Shown: positions 38,734 to 47,357 of the stretch, piece by piece
Layout of the letters: the number at the start of each line of letters is the position of its first letter
Numbering within the stretch: the first letter of the stretch is position 1
Origin: an uncultured Selenomonadaceae bacterium
GTDB taxonomy: Bacteria; Bacillota; Negativicutes; Selenomonadales; Selenomonadaceae
DNA length: 64,000 bases
Assembly: GCA_905234175.1 (NCBI GenBank)
Contig: CAJOGX010000004.1
Span: forward strand, 27,401-91,400
Direction of reading: 5' to 3'
The notes under the pieces: model-generated
Database searches by the model: none
Told to the model about the DNA's origin: nothing
What the model saw: the letters and a program-made list of their open reading frames with translations, nothing else
Made by a program: the position numbers and the translations under genes

Positions 38734-40575
38734 ATGAGTAAAGTTATTGGCATAGATTTGGGAACTACTAACAGCGTCGTCAGCGTTCTGGAGGGCGGCG
38801 AGCCGACGGTTATTACCAACCCCGAAGGCAGCAGAATCACGCCTTCAGTTGTTGGTTTTACTAAAGACGGTCAGCGTCTTGTCGGGCAGCTTGCAAAGCG
38901 TCAGGCTGTTTCAAACCCCGACAGGACAGTTTCTTCGATTAAGCGCCACATGGGCGAACAGTACAAAGTTACGATTGACGGCAAGGACTACACGCCGCCG
39001 GAAATTTCCGCAATGGTTCTGCAGAAGCTCAAGGCGGACGCGGAAGCTTACCTTGGCGAAACCGTCACGCAGGCAGTTATTACCGTTCCTGCGTACTTCA
39101 ACGACAGCCAGCGCCAGGCGACTAAGGACGCCGGTAAAATCGCCGGTCTCGAAGTTCTGCGCATAATCAACGAACCGACGGCGGCGGCGCTCGCTTACGG
39201 GCTCGACAAAGACAACGACGAAACGATTCTGGTTTTCGACCTCGGCGGCGGCACGTTCGACGTTTCGATTCTGGAACTCACCGAAGGAACTTTCGACGTG
39301 CAGGCGACCAACGGCGACACGCACCTTGGCGGCGACGATTTCGACAAAAAAGTTATGGACTGGATGGTTGCCGAGTTCAAAAAGGAAAACGGCATTGACC
39401 TTTCCAAAGACAAAATGGCGGCGCAGCGTCTGATTGAGGCGGCGGAAAAAGCTAAGATTGAGCTCAGCTCCATGACTTCCACGAATATCAATCTGCCCTT
39501 CGTGACGGCGGACGCCAGCGGTCCCAAGCATTTGGATTTGACGCTGACCCGCGCGAAATTCGACGAACTCACCCGCGATTTGGTTGAACGCACAATGGGT
39601 CCGACGAAACTCGCTATGAAAGACGCCGGCCTCAGCGGCAACGACATCGATAAAATTATTCTCGTTGGCGGCTCCACGCGCATTCCCGCCGTTCAGAATG
39701 CGATTCGCGAAATTCTCGGCAAGGAACCTTCTAAGGGCATTAACCCCGACGAATGCGTTTCCGTCGGCGCGGCGATTCAGGGCGGCGTGCTCTCCGGCGA
39801 AGTCAAAGACGTGCTGCTCCTTGACGTTACGCCGCTGTCCCTCGGTATCGAAACTCTCGGCGGCGTCTGCACAAAAATTATCGAGCGCAACACCACCATT
39901 CCTACGCAGAAATCGCAGGTCTTCAGCACTGCCGCTGACAATCAGACGACCGTTGAAATTCACGTGCTGCAGGGCGAACGCGAAATGGCGGCGCATAACA
40001 AGACGCTCGGCAGATTTACGCTGACTGACATTCCGCCCGCGCCGCGCGGAGTTCCGCAGATTGAAGTTACCTTCGACATCGACGCAAACGGTATCGTCAA
40101 CGTTTCCGCGAAAGACAAGGGCACCGGCCGCGAACAGAAAATCACGATTCAATCTTCCAGCGGCATGAGCAAGGACGACATCGACCGCATGGTTAAGGAA
40201 GCGCAGGCGCACGAGGCTGAAGATAAAAAGCAGCGCGAGGCGGCTGACGCTAAGAACGACGCCGAACAGACCGTTTATCAGGCGGAAAAAACCTGCAAGG
40301 ACTTCGAGGGCAAGGTTGACGATTCGCTGATTAAGGAAGTTCGCGCGGCGGCTGATTCTCTCAAAAACGATTTGAACAGCGACGACGTTGAGGCGCTCAA
40401 GAAAAAGACTGAGGACGTTCGTCAGGCGCTTTACAAACTCAGCTCGGCGGCTTATCAGAGCGGCGCAGCTAATCAGAATTACAAGGCCGGCGGCGAAACT
40501 CAGCAGGAAAATACTTCCGGCAGCAGCAAAAACGACGACGGCACGATTGACGCTGAATATACCGAAAAGAAATAA
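38734..40575 (+). CDS. dnaK: Molecular chaperone DnaK (Hsp70)
   Basis: 613 aa. ATPase motifs [34 protein letters not shown] and [13 protein letters not shown], followed by the substrate-binding domain ([18 protein letters not shown]) and helical lid with a Gln/Asn/Ser-rich tail ending [13 protein letters not shown]. Start at the ATG at 38734, 7 bases after GGAGGAATTT-type spacing; the track's GTG/TTG extension is unneeded. It lies 42 bp after grpE; the dnaJ gene follows only after a 428-bp gap containing a structured insertion. Confidence 0.98.
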   Translation: MSKVIGIDLGTTNSVVSVLEGGEPTVITNPEGSRITPSVVGFTKDGQRLVGQLAKRQAVSNPDRTVSSIKRHMGEQYKVTIDGKDYTPPEISAMVLQKLKADAEAYLGETVTQAVITVPAYFNDSQRQATKDAGKIAGLEVLRIINEPTAAALAYGLDKDNDETILVFDLGGGTFDVSILELTEGTFDVQATNGDTHLGGDDFDKKVMDWMVAEFKKENGIDLSKDKMAAQRLIEAAEKAKIELSSMTSTNINLPFVTADASGPKHLDLTLTRAKFDELTRDLVERTMGPTKLAMKDAGLSGNDIDKIILVGGSTRIPAVQNAIREILGKEPSKGINPDECVSVGAAIQGGVLSGEVKDVLLLDVTPLSLGIETLGGVCTKIIERNTTIPTQKSQVFSTAADNQTTVEIHVLQGEREMAAHNKTLGRFTLTDIPPAPRGVPQIEVTFDIDANGIVNVSAKDKGTGREQKITIQSSSGMSKDDIDRMVKEAQAHEAEDKKQREAADAKNDAEQTVYQAEKTCKDFEGKVDDSLIKEVRAAADSLKNDLNSDDVEALKKKTEDVRQALYKLSSAAYQSGAANQNYKAGGETQQENTSGSSKNDDGTIDAEYTEKK

Positions 40576-40608
40576 ACCACGAAAAATTTTACACCGGATT
40601 TGAACTGA

Positions 40609-40641
40609 ATCGGGGAGGGAGCTCGAAATTCTCTCCCCGAT
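40609..40641 (+). terminator. Strong hairpin downstream of dnaK
   Basis: A perfect 9-bp stem ATCGGGGAG/CTCCCCGAT (40609-40617, 40633-40641) with a 15-nt loop. The following ATTTGCG is not a proper T-run, so it may act as an attenuator or as a 3'-end stabiliser of the grpE-dnaK message. Confidence 0.6.
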
Positions 40642-40690
40642 ATTTGCGTAGAGGTTTTTTAACAGATAAAAAATTTATAGGAGGTGAAGC

Positions 40691-40996
40691 CCGTTACTGA
40701 AAAACTTTTATGTTGACTTGCTCTGCTCCACTTCGTATAATCCCAACGGCTCTTTGAAAAGTTGGGATATGCGGTTGGCAACTCGTGGGCGTTGTTGTCG
40801 TAAAATCCCGAGCGCAGTTAAGATGAAATGCAGGAGATTTCACGTTCAAGGAAACCTGCATATGTACCCGTACGTTAGCGGGGAATTTAAGCCTGTGGAG
40901 CGTCATACCAACGCAAGTAGTTTCGATCAAAGCGGACGCGGTGAAGCAGGAATGGGACATAAAAGTTTTTTACTTTTTATAAGTTCTCAGTAACGG
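40691..40996 (+). mobile_element. 306-bp structured insertion with inverted-repeat ends; possible IS200/IS605-type (TnpB) remnant
   Basis: Perfect 10-bp inverted ends CCGTTACTGA (40691) and TCAGTAACGG (40987), plus inner 13-bp arms AAAACTTTTATGT (40701) and ACATAAAAGTTTT (40957); the right arm carries an extra 17 nt. Inside are hairpins TCCCAAC/GTTGGGA, ATGCAGG/CCTGCAT and CCCG/CGGG. The last 40 codons of the ORF 40718-40993 (GEFKPVERHTNASSFDQSG then RGEAGMG) recall tails of IS605-type TnpB proteins, whose 3' end overlaps an omega RNA; zinc-finger and catalytic parts are absent. It separates AGGAGGTG (40679) from the dnaJ ATG. Alternatives: a MITE of another family or a cis-acting RNA. Confidence 0.5.
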
Positions 40997-41003
40997 TGGG
41001 ACT

Positions 41004-42173
41004 ATGGCTGACAAACCGAAAGACCTGTATGAAATTCTCGGCGTGAACAAAAACGCCACTGACGACGAGCTCAAGAAGGCTTATAAAAAGCTCGCGAAAA
41101 AATATCACCCCGACTTGAACCGCGACGATCCTAAGACTGCCGAGGCGAAGATGAAGGAAATTAACGTCGCCTATGACATTTTGAAAGACCCGCAGAAACG
41201 CGCTCAGTACGACCAGTTCGGACACGCGGCGTTCCAGCCTGGCGGCGGAGGCGGTGAAGCTGGCGGCGGTTTCGACTTCAACGACATTTTTGGCGGCGGC
41301 GCTGGCGGCTTCGATATGGGCGACATTTTTGACCAGTTCTTCGGCGGCGGAGCCAGACGCGCTCGCAACCGTCAGCCTGGCCCCGAACGCGGCGCCGATT
41401 TGCGCTACGATTTGACAATCAATTTTGAGGACGCCGCTTTTGGCAGGGAAATGGATATTAAAGTTCCGCGAATGGAAAACTGTACCGAATGCGACGGCAC
41501 CGGCGCGGCTAAGGGCACGACGCCCGAAACCTGCCCCGACTGCCAAGGCTCCGGCATGCGCCAGACGACCACCCGCACGCCTTTCGGTATGATTTCCAAC
41601 GCCCGCCCCTGCGACCGCTGTCACGGCACCGGCAAAATTATCAAGACGCCCTGCGCTCACTGCCACGGCTCCGGCAAAACTCGCGTCGAGCGCCAGATTC
41701 ACATTAACATTCCAAAAGGCGTCGACAACGGCAACCGGCTCCGCATTGCGAACGGCGGGCAGCAGGGCACGCGCGGCGGCGCTGACGGCGACCTCTACGT
41801 TTACATCAATATCAAGCCGCACCCGATTTTCACGCGCGACGGAATTGATGTACACTGCGAAATTCCTATAACCTTCGTGCAGGCGGCGCTCGGCGCTAAC
41901 GTTGACGCTCCGACGCTCGACGGAAAAATTGAACTCAAAATTCCTGAAGGCACGCAGTCCGGCGCCGTTTTAAAAATTCGCGGCAAGGGCATTCCTAAAC
42001 TGCGCGGCGAAGGACGCGGTGACGAACTCGTTAAAGTCAAAGTTCTCACGCCGAAAAACCTCTCAGCGTACCAGCGAAAACTCCTGCAGGATTTTGAAAA
42101 GGGCGGCAACGATAACAACAACCCCGAACAGAAATCCTTCCTCGATAAACTCAAGGGACTGTTCAGCAACTGA
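41004..42173 (+). CDS. dnaJ: Co-chaperone DnaJ (Hsp40)
   Basis: 389 aa. J domain with HPD ([11 protein letters not shown]), a Gly/Phe-rich segment ([30 protein letters not shown]), four CxxCxGxG zinc motifs ([39 protein letters not shown]) and the C-terminal substrate domain. It stimulates DnaK ATPase. The ATG is preceded only by GGTGGG, weaker than the AGGAGGTG now stranded upstream of the inserted element, so expression may be changed relative to dnaK. Confidence 0.97.
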   Translation: MADKPKDLYEILGVNKNATDDELKKAYKKLAKKYHPDLNRDDPKTAEAKMKEINVAYDILKDPQKRAQYDQFGHAAFQPGGGGGEAGGGFDFNDIFGGGAGGFDMGDIFDQFFGGGARRARNRQPGPERGADLRYDLTINFEDAAFGREMDIKVPRMENCTECDGTGAAKGTTPETCPDCQGSGMRQTTTRTPFGMISNARPCDRCHGTGKIIKTPCAHCHGSGKTRVERQIHINIPKGVDNGNRLRIANGGQQGTRGGADGDLYVYINIKPHPIFTRDGIDVHCEIPITFVQAALGANVDAPTLDGKIELKIPEGTQSGAVLKIRGKGIPKLRGEGRGDELVKVKVLTPKNLSAYQRKLLQDFEKGGNDNNNPEQKSFLDKLKGLFSN

Positions 42174-43249
42174 TGGAGGCGCTGGCACGCAGGCTGACGC
42201 TGATATTTTTAATGCTGGCGGTTTCGGCGGCGGGTTTCTGCGGCTTCTTCCTGAAGTGGTCATTCCGCGACGACGCGCCGCAATTCGGCTTTACGGCGAT
42301 AATGGAAAACGCGTCAGTCAAGCCGTTCATCTACCGGCAGCTTATTCCGCAGACCGTCAAAACAATTTCCGCCGCAATTTCCGAACCGGCGAAAGAAAAG
42401 CTGGCGGCGGCGCTGACAGAAAAGCGGCACATCGAGGAACGATTCGCGCGCGCAGAAATTCCGCCGAAGTACGTCGTAGAATATCATTTAATGTTCGCGC
42501 TGTGCTTTTTGATTTTTTTCGCGGCGATATGGATTTTGCGGGCACTGCTTATTGAAGTCGCGCGGGACGAAGTTGCTGGAACGCTCGGCGCAATGCTGTT
42601 CGCAGTAATTTTCCCGTTTTTTGAAGTGCTGGGCGGCTACTACTACGATTTGGGCGAAGTTTTCTTTTTATTTCTGGCGGCACTGTTGGCGGTACGCGGA
42701 AAATTTTTCGCGCTGTTGCTCGTGACGCCGCTGGCGACGCTTAACAAGGAATCATTTTTATTTTTCTTAGCGACGCTGTTTCCGCTGGTGCGGCTGCGGC
42801 TCGACGCGAAAAAATCTGCGGCGGTAACTTTGGGCGCAATGTTTCTGTCGGGCGTGACTTATCTGGGCGTGCAGGAAGTTTTTTCAGCGAATGCGGGCGG
42901 CGCGGCGGACTGGCGCCTGACGGAGCACTTTGAAAATATTTTAAGAGTGAGCTCGTACTTCCAGACGGACGCGATTTACGGCGTACCGCTCGGCGCGCGG
43001 TTTTTCCTGCCATACTTTATCTGCGTGGCGTGGCTGGTAAAAAATTCGTGGCAAAGTTTAAGCGGGGCGTGGAAACTTCACGCGAAAATTGCGCTGGCGA
43101 TAAACGGCGCGCTGTATTTTCTGTTCGTAGTGCCAGGCGAGCTGCGGGATTTGAGCATGTTGTACGTCACGCTGATGATTCTGGCGGCGAGCTGCCTGCG
43201 CGAAAGTTTCAGGCGGCACTACAAAAATTTTGAGGAGCGGTCGACGTGA
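42173..43249 (+). CDS. Polytopic membrane protein, 358 aa
   Basis: About eight to nine hydrophobic segments, for example LIFLMLAVSAAGFCGFFL, YHLMFALCFLIFFAAIWILRALL, ALLAVRGKFFALLLVTPLATL and FFLPYFICVAWLV. The first loop contains KPFIYRQLIPQTV, and the middle KESFLFFLATLFPLVR; these loosely recall the GT-C-like membrane proteins that begin with a periplasmic loop, but I would not assign function. The ATG overlaps the dnaJ stop (TGATG), and the next gene overlaps its own stop, so it is part of a translationally coupled string. Confidence 0.75.
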   Translation: MEALARRLTLIFLMLAVSAAGFCGFFLKWSFRDDAPQFGFTAIMENASVKPFIYRQLIPQTVKTISAAISEPAKEKLAAALTEKRHIEERFARAEIPPKYVVEYHLMFALCFLIFFAAIWILRALLIEVARDEVAGTLGAMLFAVIFPFFEVLGGYYYDLGEVFFLFLAALLAVRGKFFALLLVTPLATLNKESFLFFLATLFPLVRLRLDAKKSAAVTLGAMFLSGVTYLGVQEVFSANAGGAADWRLTEHFENILRVSSYFQTDAIYGVPLGARFFLPYFICVAWLVKNSWQSLSGAWKLHAKIALAINGALYFLFVVPGELRDLSMLYVTLMILAASCLRESFRRHYKNFEERST

Positions 43250-43809
43250 TTTACCTGCAATTATTTTTCGAGTTCGCGAAAATCAGTTTGGTCTGCGTGG
43301 GCGGCGGCTATGCGTCAATGCCGCTGATTCAGGGCGTCGTGGTTGACTCTTACCACTGGCTGACGCTGCCGGAATTTATCGACGTGTTCACAATTTCGCA
43401 GATGACGCCAGGACCGATTGGCGTAAACGCGGCGACGTTCGCGGGAATGAAAACTGCGGGAATTGGCGGAGCAATCTGCGCGACAATGGGTTTCGTGACG
43501 CCGAGTTTATTTCTGTGCATAGCGCTGGCGAAAATAATTTTCAAGTACGGGGAACTGGGCGCAATACAGGGAATTTTAAACGGCCTGCGTCCAGCGGTTA
43601 TCGCATTAATCGCGGCGGCGTGCATAAGTTTTGTACTGCTGGCGGTCTGGGACGTGGAGGAAATTCCGGCAGATTTTTCGTCGACGTTCAGTCCGGCGGG
43701 CGCAATAATTCTGATTGGCGCGCTGACAGCCGTGCGAATGAAAGTCGGCGTGATAAAAGTTTTGGTAGCGGCGGGCGCGGCAGGATTGGTTTTGGGACAT
43801 GTTTTTTGA
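43246..43809 (+). CDS. Chromate transporter-family protein, single half (CHR domain)
   Basis: 187 aa. The CHR-domain signature is clear: FAKISLVCVGGGYASMPLIQ, FTISQMTPGPIGVNAATFAGMKTAGIGGA and NGLRPAVIALIA. Short CHR proteins normally occur as adjacent pairs that act together with antiparallel topology; here only one is present and the neighbours are unrelated small membrane proteins. It may form a homodimer or transport another anion. It starts at a GTG overlapping the previous stop. Confidence 0.88.
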   Translation: MIYLQLFFEFAKISLVCVGGGYASMPLIQGVVVDSYHWLTLPEFIDVFTISQMTPGPIGVNAATFAGMKTAGIGGAICATMGFVTPSLFLCIALAKIIFKYGELGAIQGILNGLRPAVIALIAAACISFVLLAVWDVEEIPADFSSTFSPAGAIILIGALTAVRMKVGVIKVLVAAGAAGLVLGHVF

Positions 43810-43818
43810 GGAACGGCG

Positions 43819-44049
43819 ATGCTTGAGATTTTCAGATTTGTATTCGAGGTAAACTTTTTCGTGTTCCCGATAAGCGCGGGCTGGCTGACGTGGCGGAAAC
43901 TGCGCGGGAAACCGGCGGGGCGGCCGCTGCGAATGATGATTATGAGCCTGATAATGATGGTGCTGACTTTCGTTGGGATTTTGGTAAACGAGACGCCGGA
44001 AAACAAAGCGCGCGTCCTTGGGAACATTCACCACATGCTGGGAGATTAG
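43819..44049 (+). CDS. Small membrane protein, 76 aa
   Basis: Two hydrophobic segments (FEVNFFVFPISAGWL and MMIMSLIMMVLTFVGILV) separated by a basic, Gly/Pro-rich loop (RKLRGKPAGRPLR), ending in a soluble tail. ATG after GAGGAACGGCG. No recognised family. It sits between the CHR gene and the AEC transporter with spacers of 9 and 3 bp, so it is co-transcribed and might be an accessory of either. Confidence 0.65.
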   Translation: MLEIFRFVFEVNFFVFPISAGWLTWRKLRGKPAGRPLRMMIMSLIMMVLTFVGILVNETPENKARVLGNIHHMLGD

Positions 44050-44052
44050 GCG

Positions 44053-44994
44053 ATGTTCAGCAACTTTGTCGTAGCGCTGAGCGCGGTCGTGCCGCTGTTC
44101 TGTCTTATGGCGATTGGCGCGTTCGTCAGGCTGAGCAGACTGCTCACGGAGACGGAACTGAATCACATGAACCGAATGGTTTTCCGCGTGTTTTTTTTCT
44201 TCATGCTCTTCCACAGCATTTACACGGCAGATTTGGCGTCAACTTTCCGCCCGAAACTGATGATATTTGGCGCGGGCACCGTGCTGATAATTTTCGCGCT
44301 GCTGATGATTTTTATTCCGAAAATCGAGAAGGATAACCGGCGTCGCGGCGTCATGGTGCAGGCGATTTTCCGCAGTAATTTTGTAATAATGGGCGTGCCG
44401 ATAGTTGCAAACATTTTTGGCGACGAAAATATAGCTGTCACGACGATGATGATTGCCGTGATAATTCCAATGTATAATATTCTGGCGGTCTTCGCGCTGG
44501 AAACTTTTCGCGGCGGGAAAATTTCACCGCTGCCGATACTGGCTGGGATTTTAAAAAATCCAATGATACTCGGCGCAGTTTCCGCCGCCGCTTTACTGGA
44601 ACTGGGCGTACACGTACCCGCGCCAATTTTAAAACCGATTGGACAGATTTCCGCCGCAACGACGCCGGTCGCGCTGATAATTTTGGGCGCGTCGTTCAAA
44701 CTCGGCAGTATTCAGGCGCATACTCAGCAGCTGGTAAAATGCGTGCTGGGACGACTTATTTTAGTGCCTGCAGTGGTTTTGACGATAGCGATAATTTTGG
44801 GATTCCGTGGAATAGATTTCGTGACGCTGGTAGCGATTTTCGCGGCACCGACGGCGATTGTCTCCTTCGCGATGGCGCAGCAGATGAACGGCGACGCGGA
44901 TTTGGCGGGTAATTGCGTGGTATTCAGCTCGGCGCTGTCGTGCGTAACGATTTTCTGCTGGCTGTTGCTCTTCAGGACGCTGGGGATTTTCTGA
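44053..44994 (+). CDS. AEC-family (auxin efflux carrier-like) transporter
   Basis: 313 aa with about ten membrane helices in two inverted halves. Typical blocks are LMAIGAFVRLSRLLTETELNHMNRMVFRVFFFFMLFHSIY at the N-terminus, AIFRSNFVIMGVPIVANIFG, and LIILGASFKLG; bacterial relatives such as malonate or malate carriers (MdcF, MleP) move dicarboxylates. The ATG is 3 bp after the previous stop. It ends 7 bp from the convergent GH9 gene, with no terminator visible between them. Confidence 0.9.
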   Translation: MFSNFVVALSAVVPLFCLMAIGAFVRLSRLLTETELNHMNRMVFRVFFFFMLFHSIYTADLASTFRPKLMIFGAGTVLIIFALLMIFIPKIEKDNRRRGVMVQAIFRSNFVIMGVPIVANIFGDENIAVTTMMIAVIIPMYNILAVFALETFRGGKISPLPILAGILKNPMILGAVSAAALLELGVHVPAPILKPIGQISAATTPVALIILGASFKLGSIQAHTQQLVKCVLGRLILVPAVVLTIAIILGFRGIDFVTLVAIFAAPTAIVSFAMAQQMNGDADLAGNCVVFSSALSCVTIFCWLLLFRTLGIF

Positions 44995-45001
44995 AACGTG
45001 C

Positions 45002-46780
45002 TCAGTTTTTGTTAATCGGCGGGTAAGCGCGTTTCAGTTTCAGCTGTTCGGCAGTCATATTTTTATCCGCCTTCGTGAACCAGCTGAGCGCGTAAGAGGC
45101 GGCGGAATTGTAGTCGATAGCGTATTCGTTCGTCGACCACGAAGAAAGAACGTCAAGGTACGCCTTCGCGGGGGGAATATTTTCGCGCTCAAGGTATTTG
45201 GTCTGGTCGGGGTCGCCGCCGGAAACAAAATTCGGACCGCCGACAACCAGGCCAGGTACGTAAGCGCCGGTGCTCTCGTGAATCCGATTGTGCGGGTGTT
45301 CGGGAGGATTAGCACCGGCTCCCGTCATGAAACTGCGGTTAAGCGCGTTGCGCCCGAAAAGGTAGTGGATTTGATCCAGCGCGCCTTCGACGTATTCCGT
45401 TTTGGGCGAAATCTGATTTGCCATGAGGAGAATGTCGCCCTTCGTCAGCGTATTCTTAGTCGAAGCCCAGGTGTACTCGCTCCTGGTTAGCGCGCAGTGG
45501 TAGCCATCAGCTGCGATTTGGGCAGAAATTTCGTCCGCATAACTGAGGAAGGCGTTTTGAACCTGCGACTTGAAATTCCTGTCGGCGTTTTTAGTCGTCG
45601 CGTAGGTGTACTGCGCCAGCGCGAGCGTGTCGTCCCACGAGAAAAATCCAGGCTTTTGTGTCATAACCGGCTGAGCCTTCAAGTAATTTTCGTAAACTTT
45701 GTCGCCGGTCGTCTTAAAAAGTTCCGCCGCCAGCCAGACGCGTTCCTGAATATCGTTTTCGTCGTTGTAGGGGCCGGAGCCGCCGTCGTGCCCTTCGTAT
45801 GTGCGGTAAACCGGAGCGGGCGTCCGCTCAAGATATTCCCAGACGCGTTTAGCATTCGCCAGCAACTTTTGAGCGTAGGCGCCGTCGAAAGGCTTGTAAA
45901 CTCTGGCGGCGATTGCCAGCGAGGCGCCGTACATTGCCGAAGCCGCCGAGCAGGTGTTGTAAATGTACCTGTCCTGCGTGTCGGTATCCGGCGTAACGTC
46001 GAAGCCAGGCCACTGCGAACCGGCTACCTTGTGGAAAGTCGAGCCGTCGGCGCGCTGCATTTTCTGCACCCAGTCCAGTTCGTACTTGACTTCGCTCAGC
46101 AAATCCGGCAGTCTGCCTTCCACCTTGACGCCTTGCGGGAAAAATAACTGACCGCGCGTGAAGTGCGAAGGGTTTGCCTCGTACGCCAGCATCAGCTGCG
46201 CCGTGGAAATTGCCGCCGTCGTTGTGTATTTGCCGTAGTCTCCGGCGTCGTACCAGCCGCCGCTCATGTCGAAAATTTCGCCCTTTGCGTTCAGTGCGTC
46301 GCTGAAATGTAAAATCGCGCGCTTATCCTGCGGGTGACCTTTTTTTATGACGAGACCGGTTATCGAATCGCTGAGCGGATTGTTACAGCGCGACAGCGTG
46401 TAGGAGCGCAGATTTTTCACCAGCTCCGCCGCGTAAACGTTGTCGCCGATTTTGAACTCGTAGGACTCAAGCCCGCCGACCCAGAGCCGGTACGTGCCGG
46501 ACTTGTTGAACGCGCTGAAGTCAGCCTCACGAATATTTTCGCCGCTCATTTCGTCGAACTTCGCCGCTGAAAGTTTGCCGGTAAAAACTGTATCGCCCGT
46601 GCTCACGTCCAAGAGCCGGAAATTTGTGCCGTCCTCAACTTCGGCGGAGACCATCGCGATTTTCTGGTGGTTCCTCAAGTATCCGACCTGATCCACGTGA
46701 AGGCCGCAGTCCGCCGCAAATGCCGTCACTGCGCTCAAAGCCAGCGGCGCTGCAACGAGACTCCAAATTCTGATTTTCAT
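45002..46780 (-). CDS. Exported GH9 endoglucanase with N-terminal Ig-like domain
   Basis: 592 aa. Signal peptide (IWSLVAAPLALSAVTAFA), then a CelD-type immunoglobulin-like domain (about 25-110, HVDQVGYLRNHQKIAMV...SGTYRLWVGG) and the (alpha/alpha)6 catalytic domain. Catalytic features: GGWYDAGDYGKYTT (base Asp of DAGD), PPEHPHNR and WSTNEYAIDYNSAASYALSWF (acid Glu of NEYAI). No carbohydrate-binding module or dockerin is present. It hydrolyses beta-1,4-glucan. Start at the ATG at 46780 after GGAGGG. Together with the GH3 enzyme it suggests use of plant glucans or cellodextrins, not expected of all Negativicutes. Confidence 0.93.
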   Translation of the reverse strand: MKIRIWSLVAAPLALSAVTAFAADCGLHVDQVGYLRNHQKIAMVSAEVEDGTNFRLLDVSTGDTVFTGKLSAAKFDEMSGENIREADFSAFNKSGTYRLWVGGLESYEFKIGDNVYAAELVKNLRSYTLSRCNNPLSDSITGLVIKKGHPQDKRAILHFSDALNAKGEIFDMSGGWYDAGDYGKYTTTAAISTAQLMLAYEANPSHFTRGQLFFPQGVKVEGRLPDLLSEVKYELDWVQKMQRADGSTFHKVAGSQWPGFDVTPDTDTQDRYIYNTCSAASAMYGASLAIAARVYKPFDGAYAQKLLANAKRVWEYLERTPAPVYRTYEGHDGGSGPYNDENDIQERVWLAAELFKTTGDKVYENYLKAQPVMTQKPGFFSWDDTLALAQYTYATTKNADRNFKSQVQNAFLSYADEISAQIAADGYHCALTRSEYTWASTKNTLTKGDILLMANQISPKTEYVEGALDQIHYLFGRNALNRSFMTGAGANPPEHPHNRIHESTGAYVPGLVVGGPNFVSGGDPDQTKYLERENIPPAKAYLDVLSSWSTNEYAIDYNSAASYALSWFTKADKNMTAEQLKLKRAYPPINKN

Positions 46781-46802
46781 GGTAACCCTCCTCATTTTTT
46801 AT

Positions 46803-47288
46803 TTAAAACAAAGTAAGCTGGACGGGCAGGCGCGGCGTCACTTCCCGATTTTTTTGCGCCTCAGCCTCCGCGCGGGCAAGTGCGTCGCAGCGCTCGTTGA
46901 AAAAGTTTCCGGTGTGCCCGCGTATCCAGTTGAACTTCACGTGGCGGCTTGAAATCAGCGCGTCGAGTTCCAGCCACAAATCTCGGTTAAGCACGGGTTT
47001 TTTCGACGAAGTTTTCCAGCCGTTGCTCTTCCACTTCAAAAGCCAGCTCTGCTCAAACGCATTTTTCAGATACTGGCTGTCAGTGAAAATCTCCGCAAAA
47101 TCGTCCGCCGAAATTTTTTTCAGCGCGATAATCGCCGCCGTCAGTTCCATGCGGTTATTCGTCGTCAGCGCCTCGCCGCCAGAAATTTCCGCGCGAATGC
47201 CAGTCTCGTCCACGAAAACCGCCGCGTAGCCGCCCGCACCAGGATTTCCAATGCACGAACCGTCGGTGTAAATCTTGTACCTGCTCAA
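46803..47288 (-). CDS. rnhA: Ribonuclease HI
   Basis: 161 aa. Active-site carboxylates are present: YTDGSCIGNPGAGGYA (Asp), MELTAAIIALK (Glu), FTDSQYL (Asp) and the final RCDALARAEA (Asp). It cuts RNA in RNA-DNA hybrids. The TTG at 47288 lies 6 bases after AGGAGGGG and is a better start than the TTG at 47294 in the track. Divergent from uvrC. Confidence 0.95.
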   Translation of the reverse strand: MSRYKIYTDGSCIGNPGAGGYAAVFVDETGIRAEISGGEALTTNNRMELTAAIIALKKISADDFAEIFTDSQYLKNAFEQSWLLKWKSNGWKTSSKKPVLNRDLWLELDALISSRHVKFNWIRGHTGNFFNERCDALARAEAEAQKNREVTPRLPVQLTLF

Positions 47289-47357
47289 ACTCAACCCCTC
47301 CTTGACGCCTATGATAAACTATTGGCAGAAAAATTTAAAGCCGCGAGGTCTGCGCTC

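Noticed and set aside
38911-40212. 433-aa minus-strand ORF opposite dnaK
   Set aside because: Antisense shadow of dnaK.
40718-40993. 91-aa ORF in the dnaK-dnaJ gap as a protein gene
   Set aside because: No Shine-Dalgarno; only the last part resembles a TnpB tail, and hairpins run through it, so it is treated as part of the element.
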